Shown here: positions 11,140 through 23,800 of the stretch, in pieces
Position numbering within the stretch: position 1 is the first letter of the stretch
Layout: each line of letters starts with the position of its first letter
Assembly: GCF_023078275.1 (NCBI RefSeq)
Contig: NC_062971.1
Coordinates: 10,974,001-11,038,000 of the forward strand
DNA length: 64,000 bases
Reading direction: 5' to 3'
Source of the DNA: Leguminivora glycinivorella
Taxonomy: Eukaryota; Arthropoda; Insecta; Lepidoptera; Tortricidae
Translations under genes and position numbers: made by a program
The notes under the pieces: model-generated
The model's input: the letters and a program-made list of their open reading frames with translations, nothing else
The model's database searches: none
Told to the model about the DNA's origin: nothing

Positions 11140-14100
11140 ATGATAGAATTGCCTCGAATAACGAGGGCTCTGAGAGCACACACACAACTTGATAAGCCAA
11201 GATGCCTGAAACCAGTGGTAGACCCTACAAAACCAAACTTAATAAGAAAAAGAAAAACACAAAGGTTAGTATCTCTTTTATTTACAATTAATTTCTATTT
11301 TCACTTTCTAAAGCTACTAAGATTTAAGTTCTAACTGTTTATGTAATTATGTTTTGTACAGAGAAAGTATGATCATAAAAAAAGTTAAAGACGAGGTAAG
11401 TCTAATTAATCAAATTTTAATTTACAGATTCAAATCATTCAGTGACATCTACAACTACATAAAACAGAATGAATCAGGTGTAGATCTTAAACTCCTTGAT
11501 AACCTTAAGGAGGCGTGCAAACTATTGACTGGTGACCAACCTGATGATGTCATTGAAGATGCTGCTGTGCTAACTCTGAGGATGTTCCTTGATCAGGATA
11601 TTGTTATGCTGAAGCATCTGACTCAGTTGCGGCAGACTTTTGGAACTGTGATATCTTCAACTGCAAATAAGATTTGTGAGGTCAGTTTAATTCTTGATGA
11701 TGATGATTATATCCTGTTATCCCTCATCAGGGGCATAGGGCTCTTAGGAAGGATTTCCACTGTTCCTGGTCCGACACTGCCTCTACCAGGCGCGCCCAGC
11801 CGAGGCCCACTGATCCGACCTGTTTTTCTTAATTTGTTAGTTTAATTCTTACCAACTAATAAAAAAGTAACCAAAAACTTATTATCTACAACCAAAACTT
11901 TGCCATCACAAATATTATACGTATCCCATATATATCAGTTCAAGATTAGGTCAAAGAGTTTTGTAGTTTGGTAACATAAATTCATAATCTGCTGCTAGAG
12001 TCTGTATCTGTATCAAAAGAGAGGAGTTCTGGTCGTTGTGGAATGTATGGGAAGGGATACATTCTACTCTTCTCTTTCTATACAAACTATATTCGTTTGT
12101 CTCCATTTCAGATTGTCAATGAAATCTCTGTCGAAATATCAGAAGACACTAAAGAATATATCAGAAAAGAAATCAGTGAAGAAAACAAGGAAAATGTAAA
12201 GCTCTGGGGTGATCACATACAATGCCATTATATTCCTTACACACCAGTAAAAAAACCTCTTGCAAAGTTACTGAAAAGGCCTGCAACAGACAGCAGTTTT
12301 GTGACCGATTTTTCTATGAAGTATAGTGCTCAATGCAGTGGCGAAAATAGAGCTTCTAAACCTGCATCGACTTTGCCGATTTCTAAGGTAGTTACAAAAT
12401 TACAAATCATACTACAGCTGGAAGAATCAAGTGTGAGATTCTGTTCAATTTGTGGAACAAACATTCATATTCATAAACAAGAAATATTTCGGTTAAAAGT
12501 ACAATAAATGTAAATAAATTATTGTTTACAGCACCATCTATCGACAAATTGGCATTATGCATACTACTTTACATAATACTTATACTTATCATAATATATG
12601 GTAATGCTGTTCATTATTGTACTAAAAAAATCTGCAAAGAATTTGCAGTTGCTAAGTGTATTGTCTTATCACTACATAGTATAAAACAAAGTCGCTTTTT
12701 CTGTCCCTGTCTCTATGTATGCTTAAATCTTTAAAACTACGCAACGGATTTTGATGCGGTTTTTTTAAATAGATAGTGATTCTAGAGGAAGGTTTACATG
12801 TAGGTATAGTACCCGTGCGAAGCCGGGGCGGGTCGCTAGTATTATATAAAAAATCAAATTATTCTTTTCAGTTTGGCAAGGAATGGTTGGAAACCAAAGT
12901 CACAGAACTATACGCACACATCCCAGACATATCGAGTGCTGACATCATGCAGTCCGTCATCACTCTTCTCAACTCTCCGAGGAGCAATGACGACATGCAG
13001 AATGATCTGTTCGAGTTGCTGGGCTTCGACAAGTTTGAGTTCATTCAGGAACTGTTGGAGCATAGGCAGGACGTGGTTAATAGCTTGAGAGCGCCGCCGC
13101 CGCAACCATCCTTGTCTGAAAGTAAGTATCTATCTTACACAATTGAGAGACAGATACTCATACTCATTTAGTTGTAAAGCCATTTTACACGTCAAGATTT
13201 GGTTTAAAAAAATAATGTTCATACAACAATAATACTTAAGAAAATAAGTAGACAGAAGATTACGATTACAAAAAGTTGGCAATATTCATATTAAAAATGC
13301 ACAATAATATTTTTCGAATTAGGTAATAAAAAATAACTATCAAAGCAACTTGTTCGAGCCACCAAACGTCGCATACAAATAATATAAAATGTTGGTGCAA
13401 CTGACCCTGAGATCCCCTAATCCATAATTTCATTTGTGACGTTTATGTACTAATATTATAAAACAAATGCCTCGCTTCTATCTATACCCTATTCTTCTAT
13501 GCTCAGCAGTGGGCGATAAAGGGCTGATATGATGATGATTATTATTATAAATGCAAAAGTGTGTCTATCTGACTGTCTACGTGTTAAATCTTCACGCTCA
13601 AACAATTTAGTAGAAACTAGGATTTTTAGAGATAGCTGGAGTTCTGGAGAAGGACATAGAGTAGTTGTTATCTCATAAAGAAGTCACAAAAAAATTGGTA
13701 AAATCTAGTCTCTCATAGAAATGTCTAATTTTCAGTAGCCGCGATCTTACCCGAAAACAAAATGCCACAGTACCTCTGCCAAGTGTCAGTACAATCGGAG
13801 CAAGAAAAGATGCTGGCAAAGCTGGTTCGCAAGGAAGGCAAGAAGGCCAAGAACGCAAGGAAAAATGATGAGGAGGACGACGAACCGGAAATTAATATTG
13901 CCCAGATGAGGGCAAAAAGGTACATACACTGTTAAAGCTGTGTTTCCGACTATTAGGCGAGCGGTTAAAGAAAAATGGGTTATGATAATATTAAAGTTTG
14001 TTCTTTTTTGATATGTTATTACAGGCATATTAAATAATATTATAGTAAAAAGTTAGAAATTTTTCATGTGAGATTTAGGTTATATTTCGATTTTTTATTT

Positions 14101-17100
14101 CTTGCCTATAACTATGTGAATCTTATACTATTAAACGAGCAATTCTTGTATATTTATTTATTTATTTATTTATATATACCGACGATCTCGGAAACCGCTC
14201 TAACGATTTCGCTGAAATTTGTTTTGTGGGGGTTTTCGGGGGTGAAAAATCGATCTAGCGTAGCCTTAGATCCCGGAAAACGCGAATTTTCGAGTTTTCA
14301 TAAGTTTTGCTTTCGCATTTGTAAACGTAAAATATGGTCCTTAATTTCGCCGCGCGCGCATCGATTCCGCTTAGCTCAGTCGCACGAGGTCGGTCTAATG
14401 TACGCAGATAGATCGTAGGTGTCAGGGTTTCGAATCCCGGCCAGAAATTAAGTTTTTGTTTTTGTCTTTTTTTTTGTTTTTGTATTTATAAGAGTTTTTT
14501 TTTTATCTAAAGACGTGATATATTAAAGTAGAACCGAGCGAAGCTCGGTCGCCCAGATATATTGAATTAAAGTACAAAAATTAAGCTTCATCGTTCATAA
14601 TATATATGAATCTTTATGCTATTAACTTGTTAGAAAATTTGTAAGAAATTGAAATATCTACAACAATACCTCTTAATTTATAGTAAAAAGATATGGTCAA
14701 AAACGTAGAAAAATTGGATGAGTGCTTTAAAAGTAATATACTTTTTTTGTCCTGTAAGGCCCAATATTGAATTAAAGTCCGTAGAGACAAGTTTCATAGT
14801 GCAAAATAATATTTGCAGCCATATAATGAAAATGTAGAAATATCTGATTTGTGCTTGCATGATAATAAAGATATTAGTTGAAATTATTTTATAAGGCGCG
14901 AAATTCGTTAGCGCGCTCGACCACCACCGAGCCGGCGGCGCGCGGGATCCGGTTAGCCGACCTCGCTCTGCCGGGAATCCCGTACGTACCTGTAGGGCAA
15001 GTGTAGTGTAGACAGGTGCGACGTCGACGTCACGTTCTACTCCGCCTGTGCTGTGTTAATATATGTTACTACTATGTTCTCGTACCTACCTATAGTCTGC
15101 TGTTTATATAACATCGTGCTGTCCCTGTCACACCATAGTTTATAACATTAGCATAAATGAATTGGTGTTTTTTCGACACTAGTTCGTAAAGTATTTCTTG
15201 TCACGTCGAAACTTCAAAGGTACTGAAAAAAATCGTACGATATACGCGAGAAAAGGAAATTTGTAACGTGTCGATTTAAAGCACTCCCTCGGTGGTTTAT
15301 CGCTACTGGTTTCGAATTATTTTCCTGCACGTCATCAGTTTATTATAGAAGTTTCTTGCTTGGTCAAAAAACTGATAACAACGTAGCATTTTAACAAAAA
15401 ACTGATAATTTATTAAAGGTGAAGTTGTTGTTTAACCGATCGTGCTAAGAGCAAACGAAAGATTCGAAAAGTGGAATCTTGAGCGTTGCGAGGGCTTCAA
15501 GGCGCGAAGGTTATATATTATACGAGTATAAGCTTTAATACCGAGTGAAACACAACATTATTCACCACATTAAACATGTTTGATTCTAAATCATCATTTA
15601 AGATCGTTTCCACCAGTCGTATCGACCTGTAACTTCACTTTTAGTTGTATTTATTGTTTACATCAGTTTACTGTTTCCTGTGTGGCTTGCACACTTTCAC
15701 TGTAGTTTATAATATGTAACACAGTTTTTTTAGTAACATATTATTGTGTATAATACATTTCAATCAACGGATAACTGTTATTGGCCTAAGACTATGTAAA
15801 AATACCTATGTAAGTTGAATATTTACGGCTGTTGTTGTTGTCCTAAATACCAAAAAAAAACGTAACGTATTTTTGATCATATTTTATGCCTAGTGTGGGC
15901 ATTTTGGAAAAGAAATATAGTTTCGGTTATCAACCGGGTAGAGACTATGAAAACCGGTTTTTAACCGAGACTATTTGGATACATTATTTTTAATAATCAA
16001 TACAAGAAAAACATAGATCGACCAGTACTTACAAGTGCTACGAAATTATTATTAAATTAAATTTACCGAACCTTTAACCATCCCGGGTACGTGAAACAAA
16101 CAAATAATACCACCTTTTTTTGGTCTTCTCTGTTTGGCCTAAAGGTTGACTGGTAGAGAATGCCATGTAGCATTAAGTTCGCCTTTTGTAACTGTATATT
16201 TTTACTGTGCAATAAAGTTTAAATAAATAAATAAATAAAATAAATAATAATTTAAAACATGAACTTGTGGGCCTACAACGGGTAATGAGGAAGAGCGGGG
16301 GACGGGGAGAGGTCAGCGAATCGGCTCCCGCGCGCTATATTTCGAATTTTATTGATAAGTGGTCGAGTTCATTTTTTTAATTCAATATCGACAAAATGGG
16401 GGTTTGACCATTTCTCAAAACTGAAAGTTATAAGATTTATACATATTATGAACGACGAAAGTCTCTTTCCAACTTGTCATATTAGACATTGACAACCACT
16501 TGTAAATTGTAACTTGTAGCTTCGAGAACTGGGCCCCTGTTTGACCTTTAAAGGGTTCATATCAGATTTAAGCTAGATAGATAGTGGAGGTGACCGTTTC
16601 CATGTATCATGTGACAGATGAAAAATAGGTTGGCTAAGTTTATTTCGCGTGGAAGGAGCTGGCGGTAAGGTACATAGACCTGAGGGGTTACCATGACGTG
16701 CTAAAGCCGTTCAGTTTCGGTTGAGAGAGAGGGACGGAGCTATGTAACTGCTATAGCTGTGTCCCTTTCTCTCAACCTAAACTGAACGTCTTTAGTAGGT
16801 ACGTCATGGTAACCCCCCTGATCATGTCACAAATTCTTTGACGAGACTCATGTTTTATTATGAAGGACATTTTATTAAAGTATTTAGATACTTTTTAAAT
16901 ATGGATGTGATGTAGTTATTGTAGTTATAACTAATCGTCTGTCAAATGTAATAAGTAGACCGAATTTAGCAAGGGATTGTTACAGGTTACAGGTGACTTG
17001 GTTTGGTGACACATATTAGAATCTAGTAATATTTCTTTTGACAGGATATCAGAGCTGACAAAGCCAGTGGTGCCGTTCTCGACTTCAAAGAGAGAAGTAG

Positions 17101-17882
17101 ATCCAGTGTTGCAGAAGATATCATATTTCCAAACCAAAGTACAATACCCAAACGTGTACGATTCCTCAATTGACGCTAAGAACTCTGCAGGTATTATTTA
17201 TCTTTCTCATTTAATCTCTAAAGTATCCACTTATCTTCCATAGAGACACCTAATATTATGCTTCCGCTTTTCATCTGTCGTATGTATGTACTTGTATGTA
17301 CATACTTGTACTGAATTGCAACCACTTTGTTCTTTTTTTCCGTGTCAAGGTTCCTTTCTTCTTACAATGGATGTCCAATAGGTCACAACCACATTGTTGA
17401 CAGATAGATCCATGATAGGTATTTAAACCCTTCACGATATATTTGTTAGACGTAAAAGTTAGCAAGTAGAAAGCAAGCTAGACCAAGTCACTAAATGTTT
17501 CCAAACATATCAAATCATAATTTTGTATCAAGCAGAAACGATTAAAAACCATGCTACAGTGTGTTCTTTCATGGCCAAATTCTAAGCTCTAAAGAGAATT
17601 CAACTTTTTGCCTATGACATATTTTCTAATTCTAGCTAGTGAACTGCGTTTTTTTTTACAGCGATGCATGTTAAATTACTATACCAGACTGGAGTTCTAT
17701 TTTTAATCTGTTAAATTAACTGTAAGAGTTTGAGCAGGTTTTGTGTCCGGTATGAAGCTGCTACTTCCCGAGAACGCCGTTCGGAAAGACCACAAGGAGT
17801 ACGAGAGGTCATCATACCCAAGAACGACCAGGCGCCGCTCTCGGTCGGCAACAACCGAGTGCCTATTTCCGACATGGACGAG
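11140..17882 (+). CDS. ASCC3: ASCC3 exons 1-7: N-terminal regulatory region
   Basis: Exons are 11140-11264, 11362-11680, 12112-12387, 12872-13121, 13736-13919, 17045-17190 and 17738-17882. The ATG at 11140 is chosen because MIELPRITRALR matches the conserved ASCC3 start. The region (about 482 residues) has no catalytic motifs. Exon 4 carries the conserved NDLFELLGFDKFEFIQELL helix block and exon 5 the VQSEQEK block, both seen in animal ASCC3. Exon 5 ends in a lysine-rich then acidic stretch, likely a disordered linker. In exon 7 one base is missing near 17805: before it the frame reads LLPENAVRKDHKEYE, and after it VIIPKNDQAPLSVG continues in another frame up to the exon 8 junction. Confidence 0.9.
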
Positions 17883-20800
17883 GTAACGGAAATTTACTAA
17901 TAAGTCACATTTAAATAGGTTTTCATCATATTTGCTGTTAAAATGTCTCATTGCATCTACGTGTACTGAAAAATAAAGTACTATTTCAGCGCTTGCGGCT
18001 GTCGCGAATTATAACACTCGTTATCAATATCCCCCTTAGGCACTGGTCGCACCGCGAGCTAGTAAGCTATCGGCTATAAAAACGAACAAAAGACAATCAC
18101 TCCCGTGCAAATAAAAGAGACACGGGGATTTTAATGGGCGAGTAACTATAAACATAGCCGTGTCTCTTTTATTTGCACGGGAGTGATTATCTTTTATTCG
18201 TTTTTGTAGCCGATAGCTCATAGCTTACTAGCTCGCTGTGGGACCAGTGCCTTACCCCCCCCCCCCCCCCCCTTGTTGCACAATGTACTATTGTCATGTG
18301 AGAAATATGAGATATCCTATCTCTGGGGCGGTAAACATCTCCAAGAATGGTCTTATTTCCAATTAGACTAAAGAGTCTAATTGTGTGGTAAAAGTACCAC
18401 ATTTTGTAACTATAGCTCTTACGCATCCATCTAACCCACCCTGCCTAACTTCTAAATAACTTTTAGTGTTTAGCTGAGTTATCCGAAACCGTATACTTAC
18501 CAAATTCATCTGCAATTCTGACAAAGGATCGATCGTTAACTACTGACATACTTAGGTATCAGGGGTACATTAATGTAAGGCAACTCTACAAGTACATCTA
18601 AATCGCTTTATTATTTAGTACTGACACTCGCGGCAGTTCGGAATTCATGGATTTGCATTGCACAACATCATCAGTTTTAGATATACAATTTAATGTGTGT
18701 CAATAACGCTGACAACAAATTCAAGGATACTAACTGAACTACTCTAACCATTTAAAATTTATTGGCTTTTCAGATAGGCCAAATGGCATTCGAGAACATC
18801 AAAGAACTGAACCGCATTCAGTCGGTAGTGTTCCAAACGGCATACAACACGAACGAAAACCTCCTGATATGTGCTCCCACGGGCGCGGGCAAGACCAACA
18901 TAGCTCTGCTGACAGTGGTGCATCAGATCAAGCAACACATTGAGAACAACGTTATTATGAAGAACAAGTTTAAGGTAGGAGTCATTCATTGGTAACGCTA
19001 CTGTTTCAGTACAAAGTAGTGATCCAAAATGCCGTATGCAATATGAACATAAGTAAGTTATAAGTCTACAGGTGTTATTGAAATACCTAAATTTCTAGCA
19101 AATCAAGTACCTAGAAAGGCACAAACATTATTATTATATTCGATCAATAGTCTAAAAACTGCATACAAAAAATAAGCGACATGAATATTATCGAAATCTC
19201 AAAAGTTATCCGAATCGCTAGTTTGTAACTTGCCATAAACATGGATGATTACGATTCTCTTCTTGTATAGATTAAACGAAGTCTCGGCCTGACATTTTAA
19301 CTATTATCGTGTTCGTGTCTTTATTTGGCGGCAGCGTCGTGCAGTCTGAATAAAAATGGACGTAGTTTTGCACATTCACAGAGCGTTTGGAGTGCGTCTA
19401 GATGGCGTGGTGCGCGATTTGTGTACGTTTCTAGCACTGACGGTCACTCCAAAGTCGCCACGCCGATACGTCCAAATGGCGTGGCGTGGTGGATTTCAAA
19501 CCAAATGGAAATCCACGTTCAGGATGCCGTTTAAAAAACATTATACGTTTTTAACATTCACGGGCCGAATTTGGAATGCAACCACGCCATTTGGACTGTT
19601 GGAAGGCTCGTCAGTGGCCACCTTTATAAGTAAGCGTTTACGGTTGCTCACGTTGATATTCTAGTACACTCGAGTTATAAGTATTTATATATTATATATA
19701 TCGTTGTATAATAGTTACCCACAACACAAGCCTTCTTGAGCTTACCGTGGGATTCAGTAAATCTGTGTAAGAATGTCCTATAATATTTATTTATTTCCTT
19801 GCGTTATCATGACATTTGCCACGGTTTCACGAGAGCCTGTACCTACGTCGCTTTGGCAACTTATCTCATAATTTAATGTAGACTCCAGTTTTACGAAATC
19901 GACTACCTTTCAAATATCAAATGACATTGCGTAGGTACCTACATAATTGTCAATAAAAGGTTTGAACCCGTGACTGAATTGGCATAGGTATACTGCCACA
20001 TTACAATATTTTTTCTAAAACTTTGTCATACAATATAGCTTCATAAATAAAAAATCAACTACAGCATAGGATGTAGGTGTTTATTAAACACACGCAGACA
20101 CATTTTTCAACCTAACACGGGCCATCGTGTATTTTGTAGAGACCAATACCATGGGAGTCGCACTCCAGTAGACACTGGCTGAGATAATTGCGGTAGTTAG
20201 TACCACAAAACGGCTTATACGGAGGACGCGGCTTCGGACAGCTTTTTCGACAATCCACGCCACCCCCAGTGAGCAAGCGTTTTTTATGTCTCGGCTTTCT
20301 TGCGCGATAGCTATCTTCGTATGTAAAATATTCACAGAAAATTCCACCTATCAATCCGAACAACATCACTGAAAAAAGAAAAGAAATTAAGAAGAGCCCA
20401 CTATGCTTTACGCAACGGATCCTTTGATATAACATTTTCTAATCTATCTTTCAGCCCAATGTGCTCCCTACGGATGTTGTAAGGTCAATACAGGTAAGTG
20501 TGTCATACGGGCAAGTGTCTCTGCACGGGAAGCATGGTCGCGCGATAGACGATAAAATAGCAGGCCGTCCCTATCGCATTATTTGTAAGTGCGATAGGGA
20601 CGGCCTGATATTTTATCGTCTATCGCGCGACCATGCTTCCCGTGCTGGCCTCCACATTTTGCCTGTTTAAACAATGATCAGTGTTTATTGAGAAGTCATA
20701 CGTTTACCACTAATTATGTAAGTAGCAAAAGTATGAACTTGCAGAAACACACGTGACAATGACTAAAAACCTTACCCGTACACTTACCCATATTGACCTC

Positions 20801-23800
20801 ACACGTTGAAAAAGGTATATCTAAAAGTCTCAAGTAAAGTCAGTTTTTCATGATTTTTCGTAGCTAAATAATTTCATACTCAGGATACAATTTTAGAATC
20901 CTTTGCTTTGTTTAGGATTCCGCTCGCCATTAATATGTCGCTTTAAAACAAGAGACTTGCGTAGATTGTATGAGGGTGATCTACGTTTATTTACACTTTT
21001 GATATAGTGGAAAACTATACTAAACTTGAACAATTATTATAAGCTCAGACATCGCCGCCCCTTCGCCTATATAAAAAATCTGTCTCCACTTCTTAAATGC
21101 ATTTTAAGAACACATATGTGACCTTCTGCACACACGACTATGATAAATGTAAGCAAAAACGTTAACCATACTTACATATGATAGCGAACTTCATGTTGAG
21201 TAACGAAGGCACAGTGAGAAACGGAGACAAATCATAGGACTTATATACCTACCCAGTTTCATGAGTGAATACCCTCCTAATGGCTTTGTTGGTAGTTTTT
21301 ACTTGCTTAGTTGTCCGTTGCTAATTACAATTAATCAATTTACCTAACATGCCTCCTTGCTTGTATGGTTCTAATTAAGCGTTGCAGTCGATAAGGGAGC
21401 TCTTATGAATTAACTATATTTTCAAAAGGGTACTTATTGTCGCTGTCGGTTGTCGTAGCTTCGATATAATTGAAAACTTATATGAATAATTATGTAAATG
21501 GGTTATACAAAATTGGCAACTTTGAATATTATGTACCTAACTTTAAAAAAGTTTAGATATTGCAGAAAATTTAATGATCAAAATATTTTTTTGCAATGAT
21601 GTTTTTATAATAATATTTTCTCGCTCATAAGCGGCAGCCATATTGATACGAGATCATACCAATTAAGTATAGGTACATAGTGTTACCAGAAGAGAGCAAG
21701 TTTTAAAAGGAGCGTAATCTAACATGGTTACGTATTACGTAATTTAACCATGCCCTTAATTTAATAAATTTAATTAGTAAATAAAAATCACGAAGTGCAT
21801 TAAATGAATGTGCGGATATCTGAAAATTAATTTCGCAGTTTATTTAAATAACTGTTATTTGCTGATATACGCAAACGATGCTATAATTAGCATGTCATAC
21901 ATTTTGAACTGAAATTATACTATTTTTCACCGGGGATGAGTTCTGTGACACTTGAAAATGTTCCGAATAACGCATAGGTAGTATGTTCGCAAAATATTTT
22001 TGAAAACTAATTTATATTTTTACGTAAAACAACGAAAAATATATAAAAAGTGTACTTTTTTGAAAATATAGCATTATCATTATGACATACCTACGTAATA
22101 GGCTACTAGACTCGTATCGAATTTAGCACATCAAGTTATTGTTTTCTGTAGAATTTGACTTATGAAATCAATATTTATAGCTTGCGGGCATTAAAAGTGC
22201 GTGATGACTGCGTATTTTTAATTAAAGATGTGTGTATGTTTTTTTTTTAATAATGGACTCCGAAAACGGTGTTGGCCAATGGAGTGACGTCACATAATTC
22301 AGATCAACTATGGAAATTAGAGGTAGTAATCTGATCTCCAAGAAGCAACCTCTATTGTATTAAAATTCATAGTCGTTGACGGGTGTGACAATGTGAAATT
22401 ATTTTTTTCTAAATATACTGACGTCATGTCATAGATATTCTATAGATTAATATGGCTGATGTTGTTTTTGCCTGATCACGTAAAAGTAAACTTTAAATAA
22501 GTTTTTTGCGGGTTTTTAAGTCGTAATAAAATATGGTACTATTTTTTTTCGTTTAATTAGACAGTAATTAATAATAAAAGACATACTTTGAAAAAGGGTC
22601 AAGTAGCCTATTTATATCATAAATAGTAGCGTGAAAACTTAAATATTCATTTATTTTTTTATACGATTATTTTCATAAAAAGCTTGGATTCATACAAATA
22701 CGAAAGTCGCCGAGCAACTGTGTCGCCCGTGGGCGCGCACCTAAATGGCCGCTGTACACATATGGCCAACGGTTCCACCAACCCTTTGTGAAACCCCTTG
22801 GCCAAGATAAGAGCCGCTGTTTACACATTGGCGAACCAATCACTTGGCATTGGCTCTTCATGAAAGATGGACGTGGAATGGAAAAGTCTAGGAAATTCTA
22901 GATCATAGACGTTGACAGACAAATTTGATTAAAAAATAATAACCCCGTAGTAAAATTAAATTATTTGAAATATTAACAATTTTTTGAATATTATGATAAG
23001 AACATTTATCTTTTTTAGGAAATACATTAAACATTTGCAAGGTTATTTTATTTCCTAAAATCTACACTATTATTGACATAGATAAACTTATTATTTTCGT
23101 AAATATTTCACTACCGTCCTCTCTGACGGCTGACGACCAACTGAATAAGCGCCAACGTGTAAACGCAGTTGGCCATTGGCGCCAAGATCCTTTGATGTGT
23201 GGACAAAAAACCGACACCAATCGGTTGGCCGGCAAGCGCAAGCGCCAACTGCCAACTTACGGCCAAGTAGCCCTCTACACGCTTGGCCAAGGGGGTTGGT
23301 GGAACCGTTGGCCATGTGTGTACAGGGGCCATAAGACACCATTATGGATATTTTTTTTTTCTTATGAGACCATTCCTATAAGTATGCCAATGTTTTGTAA
23401 TTTTAACAAAAGAGGTCGAGACAAAAGTGAATTTATCACTGGCCCACCCTGTGTATCATGTCATGATAACTGACTGAACTGGACTTTTAACTTCAATCCT
23501 GTCTGCCGTCTGCTATTAAATAAGGTCAATTGGGTTGAAAAGAAAAAAATTATTGGAGATAGGCAAATAAATTATTTTTCTGATGGAATACGTTATAACG
23601 ATCACATAAAGGTGTATCCTTTAGTTTTATTTCGTGGCGGCGGCGTGGCGCGCGCCGCGCCGCCTGGGGGCGCGTCTTACGTCCTTCCTATACAAAATGT
23701 ACTGAGGAGACGTTTTTTGAATTACATTCAAGCGGCGTGGCGCGGACGTCCGTTCCACACCTCAGGACATGCGTCTCTTAAGTGTGGCCGGTCCCTAAGA

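Larger units (their letters stand above)
13920..17044. other. ASCC3 intron 5, repeat-bearing, no gene seen
   Basis: This 3.1-kb intron contains a composite repeat at about 14160-14580. That repeat has a tRNA-like stretch (TTAGCTCAGTCG, then GGTTTCGAATCCC) and a short palindrome, ACCGAGCGAAGCTCGGT. It is followed by a LINE tail at 16133-16240 and a foldback at 16682-16819. The remaining DNA (about 14600-16100) is AT-rich, apart from a GC-rich patch at 14900-14990, and shows no coding exon. Confidence 0.55.

Noticed and set aside
11396..11427. 32-nt intron-like segment (GTAAGT...TTTACAG) inside exon 2
   Set aside because: It is too short for a normal intron. Removing it puts a stop six codons later, while leaving it keeps the ASCC3 frame.
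14368..14447. Functional tRNA gene
   Set aside because: A- and B-box-like stretches are present, but I could not form an acceptor stem or a plausible anticodon arm. It fits better as part of a tRNA-derived repeat.
19325..19664. 69- and 102-codon overlapping ORFs in intron 8
   Set aside because: They arise from a repeat with recurring GGCGTGG blocks, have no family resemblance and are open in two frames.
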